DNA of 64,000 nt from JBFLYZ01 sp040756415 (GCA_040756415.1 JBFLYZ010000003.1:49310-113309), one strand, 5' to 3'. Numbered from the stretch's first letter, positions 1 through 8,544 are shown. Translations and numbers: made by a program. The notes: generated by a model not told the origin, from the letters alone.

Positions 1-381
1 CATGTCCAGGTCCATGGCCGGGGCAAAGTACACCGGGCATCTGGCCGAGAGGTACACCGCCATAAGCAGGTTATCGCAATTGCCGCTGGCCATCTTGGAA
101 AGGGTGTTGGCGGTGGCCGGTGCGATGATGAAGGCATCGGCCCAGAGGCCCAGCTCAACATGGTTGTTCCAGGTGCCGTCTGCTGAGGCCGTAAAATCCG
201 ACACGACAGGGTTCTTAGAAAGCGTGGAAAGCGTGAGGGGGGTGATGAAATCTTTAGCGGAAGGGGTCATTACGACCTTAACGGAAGCTCCTTTCCTGAC
301 AAGGAGGCGCACCAGCAAGGCGGATTTATAGGCGGCAATCCCGCCTGTTACTCCCACCAGTATATTACGGCCTCTGAGCAT
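1..381 (-). CDS. coaBC: CoaBC, phosphopantothenoylcysteine decarboxylase/synthase (3' end outside window)
   Basis: Reverse-strand gene starting at 381 and running off the left edge; 127 codons are visible. The protein opens with the flavoprotein fold of the CoaC half: GGIAAYK near residue 12, then NHVELGLWAD and PATANTLSKMASG, then the APAMDLDM segment that binds FMN and substrate. CoaBC makes 4'-phosphopantetheine from phosphopantothenate and cysteine in coenzyme A synthesis, in the cytoplasm. Order of transcription is bamD, rpoZ, coaBC, a conserved arrangement in Bacteroidota. The CoaB half must lie to the left of the window. Confidence 0.93.
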   Translation of the reverse strand, partial: MLRGRNILVGVTGGIAAYKSALLVRLLVRKGASVKVVMTPSAKDFITPLTLSTLSKNPVVSDFTASADGTWNNHVELGLWADAFIIAPATANTLSKMASGNCDNLLMAVYLSARCPVYFAPAMDLDM

Positions 382-474
382 ATCTTATTTAAGCGCAGGC
401 TGCCACGGCACTTCACCCGGCAGATAAAAAAGGCAGGCAGCCTGACGACCGCCTGCCCCTGCTGTGTGGCATGA

Positions 475-804
475 TCAGTTACCGCTGTCCTTGCTCGGGT
501 TGCGGAAATAGATCTTATTTTCCAGGAACTCCTGTACGGCTATGGCGGCCGGCTTGGGCAGGCGCTCGTAGTATTTCGATATCTCGATCTGCTCGCGGTT
601 CTCGAATATCTCCTCGAGGTTATCGGTATGCGAGGCGAACTCCTGCAGCTTGTTCACCAGCTCCTCGCGCATCTCCGCGCTGATCTGGTTGGCGCGCTTG
701 GAAAGTATGGCGATCGCCTCGTAAATGTTGCCGGTCTTTGCATCGAGCTGGCGCACATCGCGTGTTACCGTGGTGCTCTCTGCATTGGTCTTTTTGTAAT
801 CCAT
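475..804 (-). CDS. rpoZ: RNA polymerase omega subunit, Bacteroidota type
   Basis: About 109 residues. The segment with DAKTGNIYEA, ISKRANQIS and ENREQIEISKYYERLPKP is typical of the Bacteroidota omega (Rpb6-like) family, which helps fold and stabilise the beta' subunit of RNA polymerase. Homologues I know start at MDYKKTNA, so I place the start at 804; an in-frame ATG two codons upstream (810) is equally possible. It begins a few bases after the bamD stop codon and is surely cotranscribed with bamD and coaBC. Confidence 0.9.
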   Translation of the reverse strand: MDYKKTNAESTTVTRDVRQLDAKTGNIYEAIAILSKRANQISAEMREELVNKLQEFASHTDNLEEIFENREQIEISKYYERLPKPAAIAVQEFLENKIYFRNPSKDSGN

Positions 805-812
805 CGTCATGA

Positions 813-1619
813 TTATTTGGTTGTTTTATCTTTTAACTTATTGGTGTCGTTCAGGATCTTCTCCGCATCCTTCAGGTACTTGCTTTGCGGAAAAGCGGCA
901 ATGAACTTATTATACAGGTCAATGGTGGTGTTCAGGCGATCGTGCTTCTTGCTTTCCACGCTCCGTTCGGCAAGCAGGTAGCTGGCCTTCAGTTTCATGA
1001 ACAAGGCGTCTTCGCGGTACTTGGTATCGGGAAACTCTTTCAGCATGTTATCGACCGACACCATGGCGCCTTTGTAATCCTCCATGTTGTAATAGAGTTT
1101 GGCCTGCTCGAAACATTTTCGCTCCAGCTTCTGCCGGAGGTAATCGATGAGCTTGTTACATTCTTCTATACGCGCGCTGTTGGGATACTTATTGATGAAG
1201 AACTGCAGCTCCTTGATGGCGTTGCGGGTATCGGTCTGGTCCAGGCTCCAGCGGGGCGACTCCTGGTAATAGCAATAAGCGCCCATGAACGCGCATTCCT
1301 CTACATGCTTGCTGTAGGGGAATATCTTGGAGAACATCTTGAAATGGTAGGCCGCCAGCAGGTAATCGCCCACGCAGTAGTTGGCGTAAGCGTAATAATA
1401 ATAAATGCTTTCGGCCTTGGCCGTACCCTTGTACACCGAATAAAGCTCTTCGAACAGTGTAAGTGCATGGCTGCAATCCCCTTTGTCATAGTACTTTACG
1501 GCTTCGCGGTACTTCAGGTCCATATCGGTGCTCTTGAGCACCTTATTGAAATCGCTGCAGGAGCAGAATGCCGTGACCAGGATGAACAGGGCGCTGATAT
1601 GACCTAATCGTCTGAACAT
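813..1619 (-). CDS. bamD: BamD-like outer membrane assembly lipoprotein
   Basis: 268 residues. A lipoprotein signal ends in the lipobox-like stretch TAFCSC, so Cys19 or Cys21 would be lipidated. The rest is made of TPR-like helices (AVKYYDKGDCSHALTLFEEL; YCVGDYLLAAYHFKMF; FPDTKYREDAL), as in BamD, which works with BamA to insert beta-barrel proteins into the outer membrane. First gene of the bamD-rpoZ-coaBC unit. A TATCTTTG promoter element lies at 1693-1700, which gives a leader of about 70 bases. Confidence 0.9.
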   Translation of the reverse strand: MFRRLGHISALFILVTAFCSCSDFNKVLKSTDMDLKYREAVKYYDKGDCSHALTLFEELYSVYKGTAKAESIYYYYAYANYCVGDYLLAAYHFKMFSKIFPYSKHVEECAFMGAYCYYQESPRWSLDQTDTRNAIKELQFFINKYPNSARIEECNKLIDYLRQKLERKCFEQAKLYYNMEDYKGAMVSVDNMLKEFPDTKYREDALFMKLKASYLLAERSVESKKHDRLNTTIDLYNKFIAAFPQSKYLKDAEKILNDTNKLKDKTTK

Positions 1620-1692
1620 CAGTTTTTACAAGTTTTCCGGCCCGAACGCCAGCCTGCCTGTGACCTGACAGGTACCGTTCGGTACGGGCCGG

Positions 1693-1700
1693 CAAAGATA
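1693..1700 (-). promoter_or_regulatory. Bacteroidota -7 box (TATCTTTG) for bamD operon
   Basis: On the minus strand TATCTTTG matches the TAnnTTTG consensus of Bacteroidota primary sigma factor promoters. It lies about 73 bases upstream of the bamD ATG. No clear TTTG -33 element is seen. Confidence 0.55.
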
Positions 1701-1748
1701 GCATTAATTGGCGAAGAGCGGGCTGTTAATTTATTACTGAAAAAAGGG

Positions 1749-1780
1749 TTTTGCGCATAGGGACGAAAGCCCTACTTTTG
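1749..1780 (+). promoter_or_regulatory. Promoter of the serine palmitoyltransferase gene (TTTTG-N19-TACTTTTG)
   Basis: A -33 element TTTTG at 1749-1753 and a -7 element TACTTTTG at 1773-1780 are separated by 19 bases. This is the only promoter in the window where both halves of the Bacteroidota consensus and their spacing are clear. The ATG follows 26 bases downstream. Confidence 0.7.
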
Positions 1781-1806
1781 CCCTCGTTTTACAACCCAAC
1801 GGAAAA

Positions 1807-3051
1807 ATGAAGGATTTATTTGAAAAGATCAGGGAGAACCGCGGGCCCATTGGCCAGCACGCAAAGGAGTCGCATGGCTATTTCACCTTTCCCAAGCTGG
1901 AAGGGGATATCGGCCCGCACATGGTGTTCAGGGGAAGAAAGCGCCTGAACTGGAGCCTGAACAATTACCTGGGACTGGCCAACCATCCTGAGGTAAGGAA
2001 AGCCGATGCCGATTCGGCCGCACAATACGGCCTGGCACTGCCTATGGGCGCCCGTATGATGAGCGGTAATTCAAACCAGCACGAGCAACTGGAATCGGAG
2101 CTTTCGGCCTTTGTAAGCAAACAAGATACCATTCTCTGCAACTACGGCTACCAGGCCATGGTTTCGGCCATCGATTGCCTGGTCGACCGCAGGGACGTGA
2201 TCGTATACGATGCCGAATCGCACGCCTGCATACTGGACGGGGTGCGGCTGCACATGGGCAAGCGCTATGTATTCAAGCATAACGATATCGATGACTGCGA
2301 CAAGCAATTGGCCCGCGCCACCAGGCTGGCCGAGGAAACGGGGGGCTGCATACTGGTCATTACCGAAGGCGTTTTCGGCATGCGTGGCGACCAGGGCAGG
2401 CTCAAAGAGATCGTGGAGCTGAAAAAGAAATACAAATTCCGCCTTTTTGTTGACGATGCCCACGGCATTGGCACCATGGGTAGGAACGGTGGCGGCACCG
2501 GTGAGGAACAGGGCTGCCAGGATGGCATTGACATCTACTTCGGCACTTTTGCCAAGTCATTCGCCCTAATCGGTGGCTTCATCTCGAGCGATGAGGATGT
2601 GGTGGAATACCTGCGTTATAACATGCGCTCGCAGATCTTCGCCAAGTCGCTGCCCATGCCCATCGTGGTGGGAGCCCTCAAGCGCCTGGAGCTGATGCGC
2701 AACAAGCCCGAACTCAGAGAGAACCTCTGGAAGATCACCAATGCCCTGCAGAGCGGCCTCAAAAAGGCGGGATTCGATATCGGGGTCACCAATTCGCCCG
2801 TTACACCCGTATACATGAATGGTTCCATCCCGGAGGCCACCAACCTGATCGTTGACCTGCGCGAGAACTTCAACATTTTCTGCTCCATGGTGGTTTATCC
2901 CGTGGTACCCAAAGGCATGATCATTCTTCGGCTGATACCCACCGCGGTGCATACCATGGACGATGTGAACTATACCATCGATGCCTTCTCCAAGATAGCG
3001 GGTAAGCTGAAGGAGGGTAAATACATGAGCGATAAGATAGCGGCTCATTGA
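1807..3051 (+). CDS. spt: Serine palmitoyltransferase (alpha-oxoamine synthase family)
   Basis: 414 residues, full length for the PLP-dependent alpha-oxoamine synthases (BioF, KBL, SPT). The cofactor-stacking His139 is in DAESHA, the cofactor-binding DDAH is at 216-219, and the PLP lysine is K250 in FGTFAKSF. In Bacteroidota this subtype condenses serine with a fatty acyl-CoA or acyl-ACP to start sphingolipid synthesis. The N-terminal SLNNYLGLANHP and the lack of a nearby biotin operon favour SPT over BioF, but the distinction is by resemblance only. It is transcribed alone from a clear promoter. Confidence 0.8.
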   Translation: MKDLFEKIRENRGPIGQHAKESHGYFTFPKLEGDIGPHMVFRGRKRLNWSLNNYLGLANHPEVRKADADSAAQYGLALPMGARMMSGNSNQHEQLESELSAFVSKQDTILCNYGYQAMVSAIDCLVDRRDVIVYDAESHACILDGVRLHMGKRYVFKHNDIDDCDKQLARATRLAEETGGCILVITEGVFGMRGDQGRLKEIVELKKKYKFRLFVDDAHGIGTMGRNGGGTGEEQGCQDGIDIYFGTFAKSFALIGGFISSDEDVVEYLRYNMRSQIFAKSLPMPIVVGALKRLELMRNKPELRENLWKITNALQSGLKKAGFDIGVTNSPVTPVYMNGSIPEATNLIVDLRENFNIFCSMVVYPVVPKGMIILRLIPTAVHTMDDVNYTIDAFSKIAGKLKEGKYMSDKIAAH

Positions 3052-3063
3052 ATATAGGGAATA

Positions 3064-3100
3064 GTGTGTAGTATGTAGTTTGTAGTTTGTAGTTTGTAGA
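3064..3100 (+). repeat. Intergenic tandem TAGTTTG-type repeat
   Basis: Short direct repeats of roughly seven bases (units TAGTATG and TAGTTTG) lie between the spt gene and a small lipoprotein gene. Related sequence occurs at 52,988-53,058 and 62,764-62,792, always between genes. Confidence 0.6.
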
Positions 3101-3110
3101 AAAGAAAAAA

Positions 3111-3230
3111 ATGAAAACGAGAACCTCCATCCTTGCGCTCCTGATTATCTTCAGTCTTGCTATGGCATCCTGCGCTAACCGCAAATGCAACGGAAAGAAA
3201 AAGATCATGACCGAAATGGGCCCGATGTGA
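3111..3230 (+). CDS. Very small predicted lipoprotein (39 aa)
   Basis: A 39-residue open frame: MKTRTSIL, a hydrophobic core, then the lipobox AMASC, leaving a mature peptide of about 20 residues that is rich in lysine and ends in MTEMGPM. The start follows a purine-rich stretch (AAAAGAAAAAA), and a strong terminator hairpin follows at 3,265. Signal, lipobox and terminator together make it a credible gene although no family is known to me. It resembles other tiny Cys-anchored Bacteroidota lipoproteins only in architecture. Confidence 0.6.
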   Translation: MKTRTSILALLIIFSLAMASCANRKCNGKKKIMTEMGPM

Positions 3231-3264
3231 CTTCAGGGTCAAAAGGGTAAAAGCCAGAATTTCC

Positions 3265-3299
3265 AAAAAAGCTCTTCCGCAGTAGGGGCTTTTTTATTT
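3265..3299. terminator. Bidirectional intrinsic terminator
   Basis: AAAAAAGCTC and GGGCTTTTTT form a ten-pair stem around an 11-base loop. T-runs exist on both strands, so it can end the small lipoprotein transcript (+) and the convergent secreted-protein gene (-), whose stop codon at 3,294 lies inside it. Confidence 0.75.
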
Positions 3300-3683
3300 T
3301 ACGAGGAGCGTATCGCTCATGAACTGCTTTACACCGTTCTGGATGCCGGTGACGAAATGAAAAATGTATTTACCGGCTGATTTCGGAGTATAGGAATAAT
3401 TGATGGTGAACTCCTGTACGCCTTTCTGGCACTCCCCGTTCTTGGGATACTCACCGTAAAGGGTTACCGTTACCACTTTGCCCTTCACGTTGGTTTCCTG
3501 GCGCGAATACTTTGTACTGTGATCGTTGAACTCAGCCGTTATCTTAAACACGAGCTCCTTGTTGGGCTTGGAAATCTGCGGCAGCTCCGTTCCGGTAATA
3601 TGGGCTATGACCTCTGCGTAATCACCGGTAAGGGTGAACGAACACAAGAGAAGCAGAACAGCGGGTACCAATAGCCTTCTCAT
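3294..3683 (-). CDS. Secreted protein of unknown function
   Basis: 129 residues with an N-terminal signal sequence (MRRLLVPAVLLLLCSFTLTG). The mature part alternates short polar and beta-strand-like stretches (ELVFKITAEF, KVVTVTLYGEY, EFTINYSYTPKSAGKYIFHF), suggesting a single immunoglobulin-like beta-sandwich; the SAGKYIFHF ending is typical of such domains. Its start overlaps the stop of the upstream T9SS-cargo gene by four bases (ATGA), so the two are translationally coupled. No catalytic motif seen. Confidence 0.7.
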   Translation of the reverse strand: MRRLLVPAVLLLLCSFTLTGDYAEVIAHITGTELPQISKPNKELVFKITAEFNDHSTKYSRQETNVKGKVVTVTLYGEYPKNGECQKGVQEFTINYSYTPKSAGKYIFHFVTGIQNGVKQFMSDTLLVK

Positions 3684-4957
3684 TGCTTAACGATCGTTTC
3701 GGCACGTATGTATCCATCACCGGTTTCGACCGTAATGATATAGATCCCCGCATCAAGGCCCGACAGGTCAAAACTGTTGTATCCCGTTCTTCGCGGCAGT
3801 ATCAGCTCACCGAAAACATTCATCAGGCTTATACGGCTGTCCGGCTCTACACTTGACAGGGTGATTCTATCCGTGGCCGGGTTGGGGTAAACCGAAAAAC
3901 CGGGACGAACAGGCAGCTCACTCGCCCCTATGGAGAGCGGCAGCCATTTGGCAATATTGAAGGCAAAGGCGCCACCCGCCAGCGTGAACAGGCCTCCCGC
4001 GTACAAATGTGAACCGTATCTTGCGACAGCGTACACGGTATTGTTCGTTCCATTCGCATCCGTCACCGCCCACGATGTTCCGCTGAACGATGCCACGCGG
4101 TTAGCGGTGACCGATCCGGCCGTAAGAAAAGAGCCTCCGGCATACAGCCGGCCGTTGAGCACATCCAGGCCGTTGACGAAGTTATCCATGCCACCGTCAA
4201 CCGCGCTCCATGCGGAGCCGCTCCAGCGGGCGATATAATTAGCCGGGCTGCCATCGGCCGTGGTGAATTGGCCGCCAGCGTAAACCTGGCCATTAAACGC
4301 TTCCAGGGCCAGCACCACGCTGTTAGTGCCCTGTCCCAGCGCGGTCCAGGAGCTGCCGTTCCATTTGGCGACATTGTTCGCGGGCACGCCCTGTATGCTG
4401 TTAAAGCCGCCACCCGCATAAAGCTCACCGTTATACACCAGGAAACTTCTTACCGGCCCGCCCGTATTGGTGCCCATGGCGATCCAGGTTGAGCCGTTCC
4501 ACTTGGCCAGGTTATACGACTGGTTTCCCCCGGCCGCGTTAAAGCTGCCGCCCACCCACAGCTCGCCACCGTAAACCGCCATGGCATACACATTGTTGTT
4601 CACTCCCACTCCCAGCGCCTGCCAGGCCGAGCCGGTCCATTTGGCGATCTTGCTTGCCGGGCTGCCATCGGCCGTGGTGAAGTTACCGCCTGCATACAGC
4701 TCGCCATTATATATGCAAAAGCAATAAACACTGGTGTTCATGCCCGTACCCAGCGCAGTGAAGCCCGACCCATTCCAGCTCATCACGCGCGTGCCGGGAG
4801 CGGTAAAGTCTCCGCCCGCGTACAGCAGGTTATTCACCGTATCGGTAAAAAGCGCAAGCACGGTGTTGTTGGTGTTGTTGGCTCCCACCTGGCTCCATTG
4901 GGCATGGGAAGGGAAAGCGAACAGGAAAGCAACTGCGAGGGGATAGAGTTTCTTCAT
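3680..4957 (-). CDS. T9SS type A-sorted secreted protein with kelch/propeller-like repeats
   Basis: 425 residues. Signal peptide MKKLYPLAVAFLFAFPSHAQ, then about seven repeats of some 47 residues built on the pattern AKWNGSxWxALGxGxNNxVxA, YNGELYAGGxF, predicting a beta-propeller. The C-terminus (from about residue 350) is a type IX secretion sorting domain: YPNPATDRITL, LMNVFGELIL, LSGLDAGIYIITVET. The protein should cross the outer membrane by T9SS, lose this domain and be attached to the surface or released. Substrate unknown. The next gene overlaps its stop. Confidence 0.88.
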   Translation of the reverse strand: MKKLYPLAVAFLFAFPSHAQWSQVGANNTNNTVLALFTDTVNNLLYAGGDFTAPGTRVMSWNGSGFTALGTGMNTSVYCFCIYNGELYAGGNFTTADGSPASKIAKWTGSAWQALGVGVNNNVYAMAVYGGELWVGGSFNAAGGNQSYNLAKWNGSTWIAMGTNTGGPVRSFLVYNGELYAGGGFNSIQGVPANNVAKWNGSSWTALGQGTNSVVLALEAFNGQVYAGGQFTTADGSPANYIARWSGSAWSAVDGGMDNFVNGLDVLNGRLYAGGSFLTAGSVTANRVASFSGTSWAVTDANGTNNTVYAVARYGSHLYAGGLFTLAGGAFAFNIAKWLPLSIGASELPVRPGFSVYPNPATDRITLSSVEPDSRISLMNVFGELILPRRTGYNSFDLSGLDAGIYIITVETGDGYIRAETIVKQ

Positions 4958-4964
4958 CGGGGTG

Positions 4965-6935
4965 TTATTTTATGACATATTCTTCAAAGAAGAGGATGAG
5001 GGAAGCGCTGAAATAATCCGCGTTCGATTTCTTTTTAAATCCATGCCCTTCGTCCTTGGCCAGCAGGTACCAGCAGGTTACGTTCTTCTTTTTCAACGCC
5101 TGCACCATCTGCTCGGCCTCGCTGGCCGGCACGCGCGGATCATTGGCTCCCTGAGCAATGAACATGGGCTTGCTGATCTTATGCACATTATTATTGGGCG
5201 ATATCTTTTCCAGGAACTTATACATCTCCGGGTCGCGCTCGTCACCGTATTCCACCCTTCTCAGGTCCCTGCGGTATTCAGAGGTGTTCTTCAGAAAAGT
5301 GAGAAAGTTGCTGATGCCAACCACATCGCATCCGGCCTTGAGCCTGTCGTTGAAGTGGGTCATACAGGCAAGGGTCATATAGCCACCGTAAGAGCCGCCC
5401 CATACCCCTACCCGCGCGGGATCCAGGTCGGGCTGCTGGGCTATCCAGTCGAGCAGGCTGCCGATGTCCTTCACCGCGTCTTCGCGGCTGAAGCCGTTAT
5501 CCAGGGTTACATAGGTCTTGCCGTAGCCGGTCGATCCCCGTACATTCGGCACGATGACCACCGTATTGAGCTCGTTGACCAGGTACTGGTAAAAGGGATA
5601 AAAGCCGCCCTTGCTCTGTCCTTCCGGGCCACCGTGTATGTTAATGACCACGGGGTATTTAGTCAGTTTGTCCTGGTTCTTGGCTGCGGGCTTATAGACA
5701 AAGGCCGGTATCTTTCCCGGCTCGGAAAGTATGCCCTTCCCGTCATGCGAGGGAAAATGGATCAGCGAAGGCTCCACAAAGCTGAGCTCGGTGATATCGC
5801 CCGCCTCGCTGAAGGTCCAGCGTTCCGGCATGGCCGCAGCCGCGTTCCCGCTGCCCAGATCGATCACGTAAACTTCAGAGGCCGAAAAGGAGGTCATGTA
5901 GGTAAGCGCCACCTGGTTCTTCACAGGGTGAAAATGGATGGCCCCTATGTTGCATTTGGGCATGTTCTTGATCTGCGTGTATGTCTTCTTGGCCGTATCG
6001 AACAGGTAGAGCGTTGACCAGCCGCCCTCGTTCAGCTCGAACACGAGCCACTTATTGTCATCGCTCAGGGTGATGCCTTCCACGTCCCACATCACCTTCG
6101 GGGTAAGCACCACCGCCTTTTTCGATTTGATGTCGTAATAGCGCAGGGTCGAGAACTCGCTGTCCTCGTCCGAAACGAAATAAAAGCCCTTTCCGTCCTT
6201 GGTGAAGATCTGCTGGCCGTGGTTGATCTTCTTTCCTTCCGCATTGATCTTGTCCAGCTTGCCCGTGGCCAGGTCAAGGAAATAGATGTGCGATTCGTTC
6301 ACCGAGACATAGTTCTTGATGATCATGGTCTTACCATCCTCGCTCCAGTCAGAAATGCTCCAGCCGCCTCCTTCCGCCTTCAGCACCATCTTATCGCTGG
6401 CGGGGCTGTCGACCTTCATCACGTATACATCCATGTCTTTCCCATTGCGTTTATTGCAGGTATAGGCGATCTGGTCGCCCTTGCGGTTCCAGTTCAGGTC
6501 CTCGTAGCGCGACTTGCCGTCACTGAGCATGGTCTCCTTGCCGCTTTTCAGGTCTTTCAGTATAAGCTGGAAATTTTCGTTGCCTCCGGCATCCTTGAAA
6601 TAAATAAAGACATTGCGCTTGGGGTCAGGGCTGGAAAGCGCGCTGGTGATGGGCTCTTTCCCCGTGGTGATCTGCTGCTTTACGCTGCCCGGCATTTTGG
6701 CGAGATGGATCTGCCCCACATCCCCCGCCCGGGTGGAGAACAAAATACCGTTCCCCCCGGGGGCCCAGTCGGCCAGCGAGGAGCTTTTGATCTCCGTATA
6801 CTTGACCAGCTTATCGGTAATGCGCTTGGGTATTTCCGGTATCCCGTCAATCACCAGGTTGTCCTGGGCGCCAAGAGGCAGAAACGGGAAAAGCGAAAAG
6901 CAGAGGATAAAGAAGGGTATTGTGATCTTTCTCAT
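4965..6935 (-). CDS. S9 family prolyl oligopeptidase-like peptidase, secreted
   Basis: 656 residues from the ATG at 6,935, chosen because a clear signal peptide follows (MRKITIPFFILCFSLFPFLP...); the frame stays open 36 codons further upstream. The N-terminal 380 residues are a WD40-like/PD40 propeller. The C-terminal alpha/beta-hydrolase carries GGSYGG (Ser515), the acid in GANDPRVP (Asp599) and DEGHGF (His631). S9 enzymes cut short peptides after proline or at other sites in the periplasm. A TATTTTTG promoter box lies 16 bases upstream of the ATG, divergent from the next gene. Confidence 0.9.
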   Translation of the reverse strand: MRKITIPFFILCFSLFPFLPLGAQDNLVIDGIPEIPKRITDKLVKYTEIKSSSLADWAPGGNGILFSTRAGDVGQIHLAKMPGSVKQQITTGKEPITSALSSPDPKRNVFIYFKDAGGNENFQLILKDLKSGKETMLSDGKSRYEDLNWNRKGDQIAYTCNKRNGKDMDVYVMKVDSPASDKMVLKAEGGGWSISDWSEDGKTMIIKNYVSVNESHIYFLDLATGKLDKINAEGKKINHGQQIFTKDGKGFYFVSDEDSEFSTLRYYDIKSKKAVVLTPKVMWDVEGITLSDDNKWLVFELNEGGWSTLYLFDTAKKTYTQIKNMPKCNIGAIHFHPVKNQVALTYMTSFSASEVYVIDLGSGNAAAAMPERWTFSEAGDITELSFVEPSLIHFPSHDGKGILSEPGKIPAFVYKPAAKNQDKLTKYPVVINIHGGPEGQSKGGFYPFYQYLVNELNTVVIVPNVRGSTGYGKTYVTLDNGFSREDAVKDIGSLLDWIAQQPDLDPARVGVWGGSYGGYMTLACMTHFNDRLKAGCDVVGISNFLTFLKNTSEYRRDLRRVEYGDERDPEMYKFLEKISPNNNVHKISKPMFIAQGANDPRVPASEAEQMVQALKKKNVTCWYLLAKDEGHGFKKKSNADYFSASLILFFEEYVIK

Positions 6936-6951
6936 AGGCGGGATGTTAAAG

Positions 6952-6959
6952 CAAAAATA
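6952..6959 (-). promoter_or_regulatory. -7 box (TATTTTTG) for the S9 peptidase gene
   Basis: Minus-strand TATTTTTG, 16 bases before the chosen ATG at 6,935. It supports this ATG rather than the upstream ones, which would lie within or before the promoter. Confidence 0.55.
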
Positions 6960-7011
6960 CAAGAAATCGCGGATATCGTCCACCTTCTTCCGGGGATACG
7001 GGCAAAAAGGG

Positions 7012-7019
7012 TATTTTTG
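7012..7019 (+). promoter_or_regulatory. -7 box (TATTTTTG) for the DUF4846 gene
   Basis: TATTTTTG ends four bases before the ATG at 7,024, so the transcript would have almost no leader. It also fixes the start, since the frame is open far upstream. Confidence 0.55.
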
Positions 7020-7023
7020 GGAT

Positions 7024-7932
7024 ATGCTGCGCCTTGTTGCCATTTGCCTTCTGTTCGGTACCCTGTATTCCTGCAGCTATTCGGAGGCCGGCCAGGAGCG
7101 TGAAGATCGTTTGTTAATTGAACCTGCCGCTGTGCAGCCCGAGAGCCTGCTCAGCAGCGGGAACACCTATCTTTTCCGCGAAAACCATGAGGCGCAGAAC
7201 GCCCTGGTCAACCGCATTGCGGCACCGGAGACCTACCAGCGCGTGGAATTGGAGGCGAAATCGTTCGGTGAGTGGCTGCGTTTTATCCCGCTTAAGCCGG
7301 GCAAGCCCGAAGTGATGCTGTATAACGGCCAGGCGAAGTCCTACCAGGGCGCGCACTATGCCGTGATCGATATAGACGCGGGCACGGCCGATCTGCAGCA
7401 GTGCGCTGACGCGGTGATGCGCCTGCGCGGGGAATATCTTTACTCTTCCGGATTACATTCACAGATACATTTCAACTACACCAGTGGCGATGAGGTGAGT
7501 TTTGCAAAATGGGCATCGGGAATGCGGCCGGTGGTGACGGGAAACAAGGTAAGCTGGAAAAAGGCTGCTGCAGCGGATTCATCTTACCCAAGCTTCAGGA
7601 AGTACATGAACAATATATTCATGTATGCCGGCACGCTCTCCCTTTGCAAGGAATTGAAAAAGGCGGGCAGCCCCAGCGACATCATGCCGGGTGACGTGTT
7701 CATCGTTGGCGGCTCGCCCGGTCACGCGGTCATGGTCATGGATGTAGCGCAGAACGGCAAAGGCGAAAAAGTATTCCTGCTGGCCCAAAGCTACATGCCC
7801 GCGCAGGACATGCATATCCTGGTCAACCCCAACAACGCTTCGCTGAGCCCATGGTATGCGGTGAGCGAGATAAGCGAACACCTGGTAACCCCGGAGTGGA
7901 CCTTCGGAAGCAAACAGCTCATGCGATTCTGA
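7024..7932 (+). CDS. DUF4846 family lipoprotein
   Basis: 302 residues from the ATG directly after a -7 box; the open frame extends further upstream, antisense to the S9 gene, without meaning. Lipoprotein signal MLRLVAICLLFGTLYSC, so Cys17 is lipidated. The mature part has YNGQAKSYQGAHYAVIDID, CADAVMRLRGEYL, IHFNYTSGD and the glycine-rich PGDVFIVGGSPGHAVMVMD, which I recognise as the DUF4846 family of Bacteroidota. The family's function is unknown; the GHA segment recalls cysteine-peptidase-like folds, but that is a guess. Confidence 0.8.
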   Translation: MLRLVAICLLFGTLYSCSYSEAGQEREDRLLIEPAAVQPESLLSSGNTYLFRENHEAQNALVNRIAAPETYQRVELEAKSFGEWLRFIPLKPGKPEVMLYNGQAKSYQGAHYAVIDIDAGTADLQQCADAVMRLRGEYLYSSGLHSQIHFNYTSGDEVSFAKWASGMRPVVTGNKVSWKKAAAADSSYPSFRKYMNNIFMYAGTLSLCKELKKAGSPSDIMPGDVFIVGGSPGHAVMVMDVAQNGKGEKVFLLAQSYMPAQDMHILVNPNNASLSPWYAVSEISEHLVTPEWTFGSKQLMRF

Positions 7933-7953
7933 GCCGGAACAGGATGGTGGTGT

Positions 7954-7980
7954 AAAAAAAACGCCCGGGGTGACCGGGTG
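7954..7980 (-). terminator. Intrinsic terminator of the DUF6580 gene
   Basis: Read on the minus strand, a seven-pair GC-rich stem (CACCCGG with CCGGGCG, one G-U pair) is followed by eight T residues. It lies 20 bases past the DUF6580 stop codon. Confidence 0.75.
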
Positions 7981-8000
7981 CACAGGAATAAAGAAGCTCT

Positions 8001-8519
8001 TTACAGCTTGGCCAGCCTGGGAAACTTAAGGGAGGCCAGGTAAAATCCGCCAAACAGAACGGCATTGAACACCAGGTCGCCCAGCAGGGGAGTGCGGAAG
8101 AAAGGTATGCCCAGCTCGTACGTGGCGATGAGCCCGGCCCATCCGCCCTGGTACCCGCCAGCGGCCCATACCCCGAAATTGCTGATCAGGAAGAATAATG
8201 TGGAAGAGGCCAGGGAGGCGATCAGCACCGTATGCACCTTAACATTATTGCGGATCAGCAGCCCGATGAAGGCGATCAGCACGAAGCTGACGTAAACATA
8301 AATCAATGTATTGTGAAAGCCCAGCACCAGGTCGCTCAGGAACATGGCCAGCAGGGGAATGATAAAGGCCAGGCGCTTGTCGGAAAGGGTGGCTCCGCCA
8401 AAAAGGGCGATCGCGAATACCGGGGTCACATTATCGATATGCGGAAAAAGCCGGCTCAGGGCCGCGATCAGGATAGCGGTAGTAACGAAGATAAAGCGGG
8501 GGGTAACTATGTTTTTCAT
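8001..8519 (-). CDS. DUF6580 family membrane protein
   Basis: 172 residues, about five hydrophobic helices, with the conserved PVFAIALFGGATLSDKRLAFIIPLLAMFLSD region and the ending GDLVFNAVLFGGFYLA. This matches the DUF6580 family (putative transport protein), which resembles the substrate-binding S components of ECF transporters. The substrate is unknown. Monocistronic: a TAACTTTG promoter box at 8,545-8,552 and a terminator at 7,954-7,980. Confidence 0.75.
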   Translation of the reverse strand: MKNIVTPRFIFVTTAILIAALSRLFPHIDNVTPVFAIALFGGATLSDKRLAFIIPLLAMFLSDLVLGFHNTLIYVYVSFVLIAFIGLLIRNNVKVHTVLIASLASSTLFFLISNFGVWAAGGYQGGWAGLIATYELGIPFFRTPLLGDLVFNAVLFGGFYLASLKFPRLAKL

Positions 8520-8544
8520 AATAAATGTTAATTTTTAGCGGTTA

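Noticed and set aside
2..331. Plus-strand frame at the left edge
   Set aside because: Antisense to coaBC, whose flavoprotein motifs are unmistakable on the minus strand.
4962..6017. Long open frame of 351 codons on the plus strand
   Set aside because: It lies antisense to the S9 peptidase, whose catalytic motifs and signal peptide are clear, and its protein has no recognisable features; high-GC codon usage leaves such shadow frames open.
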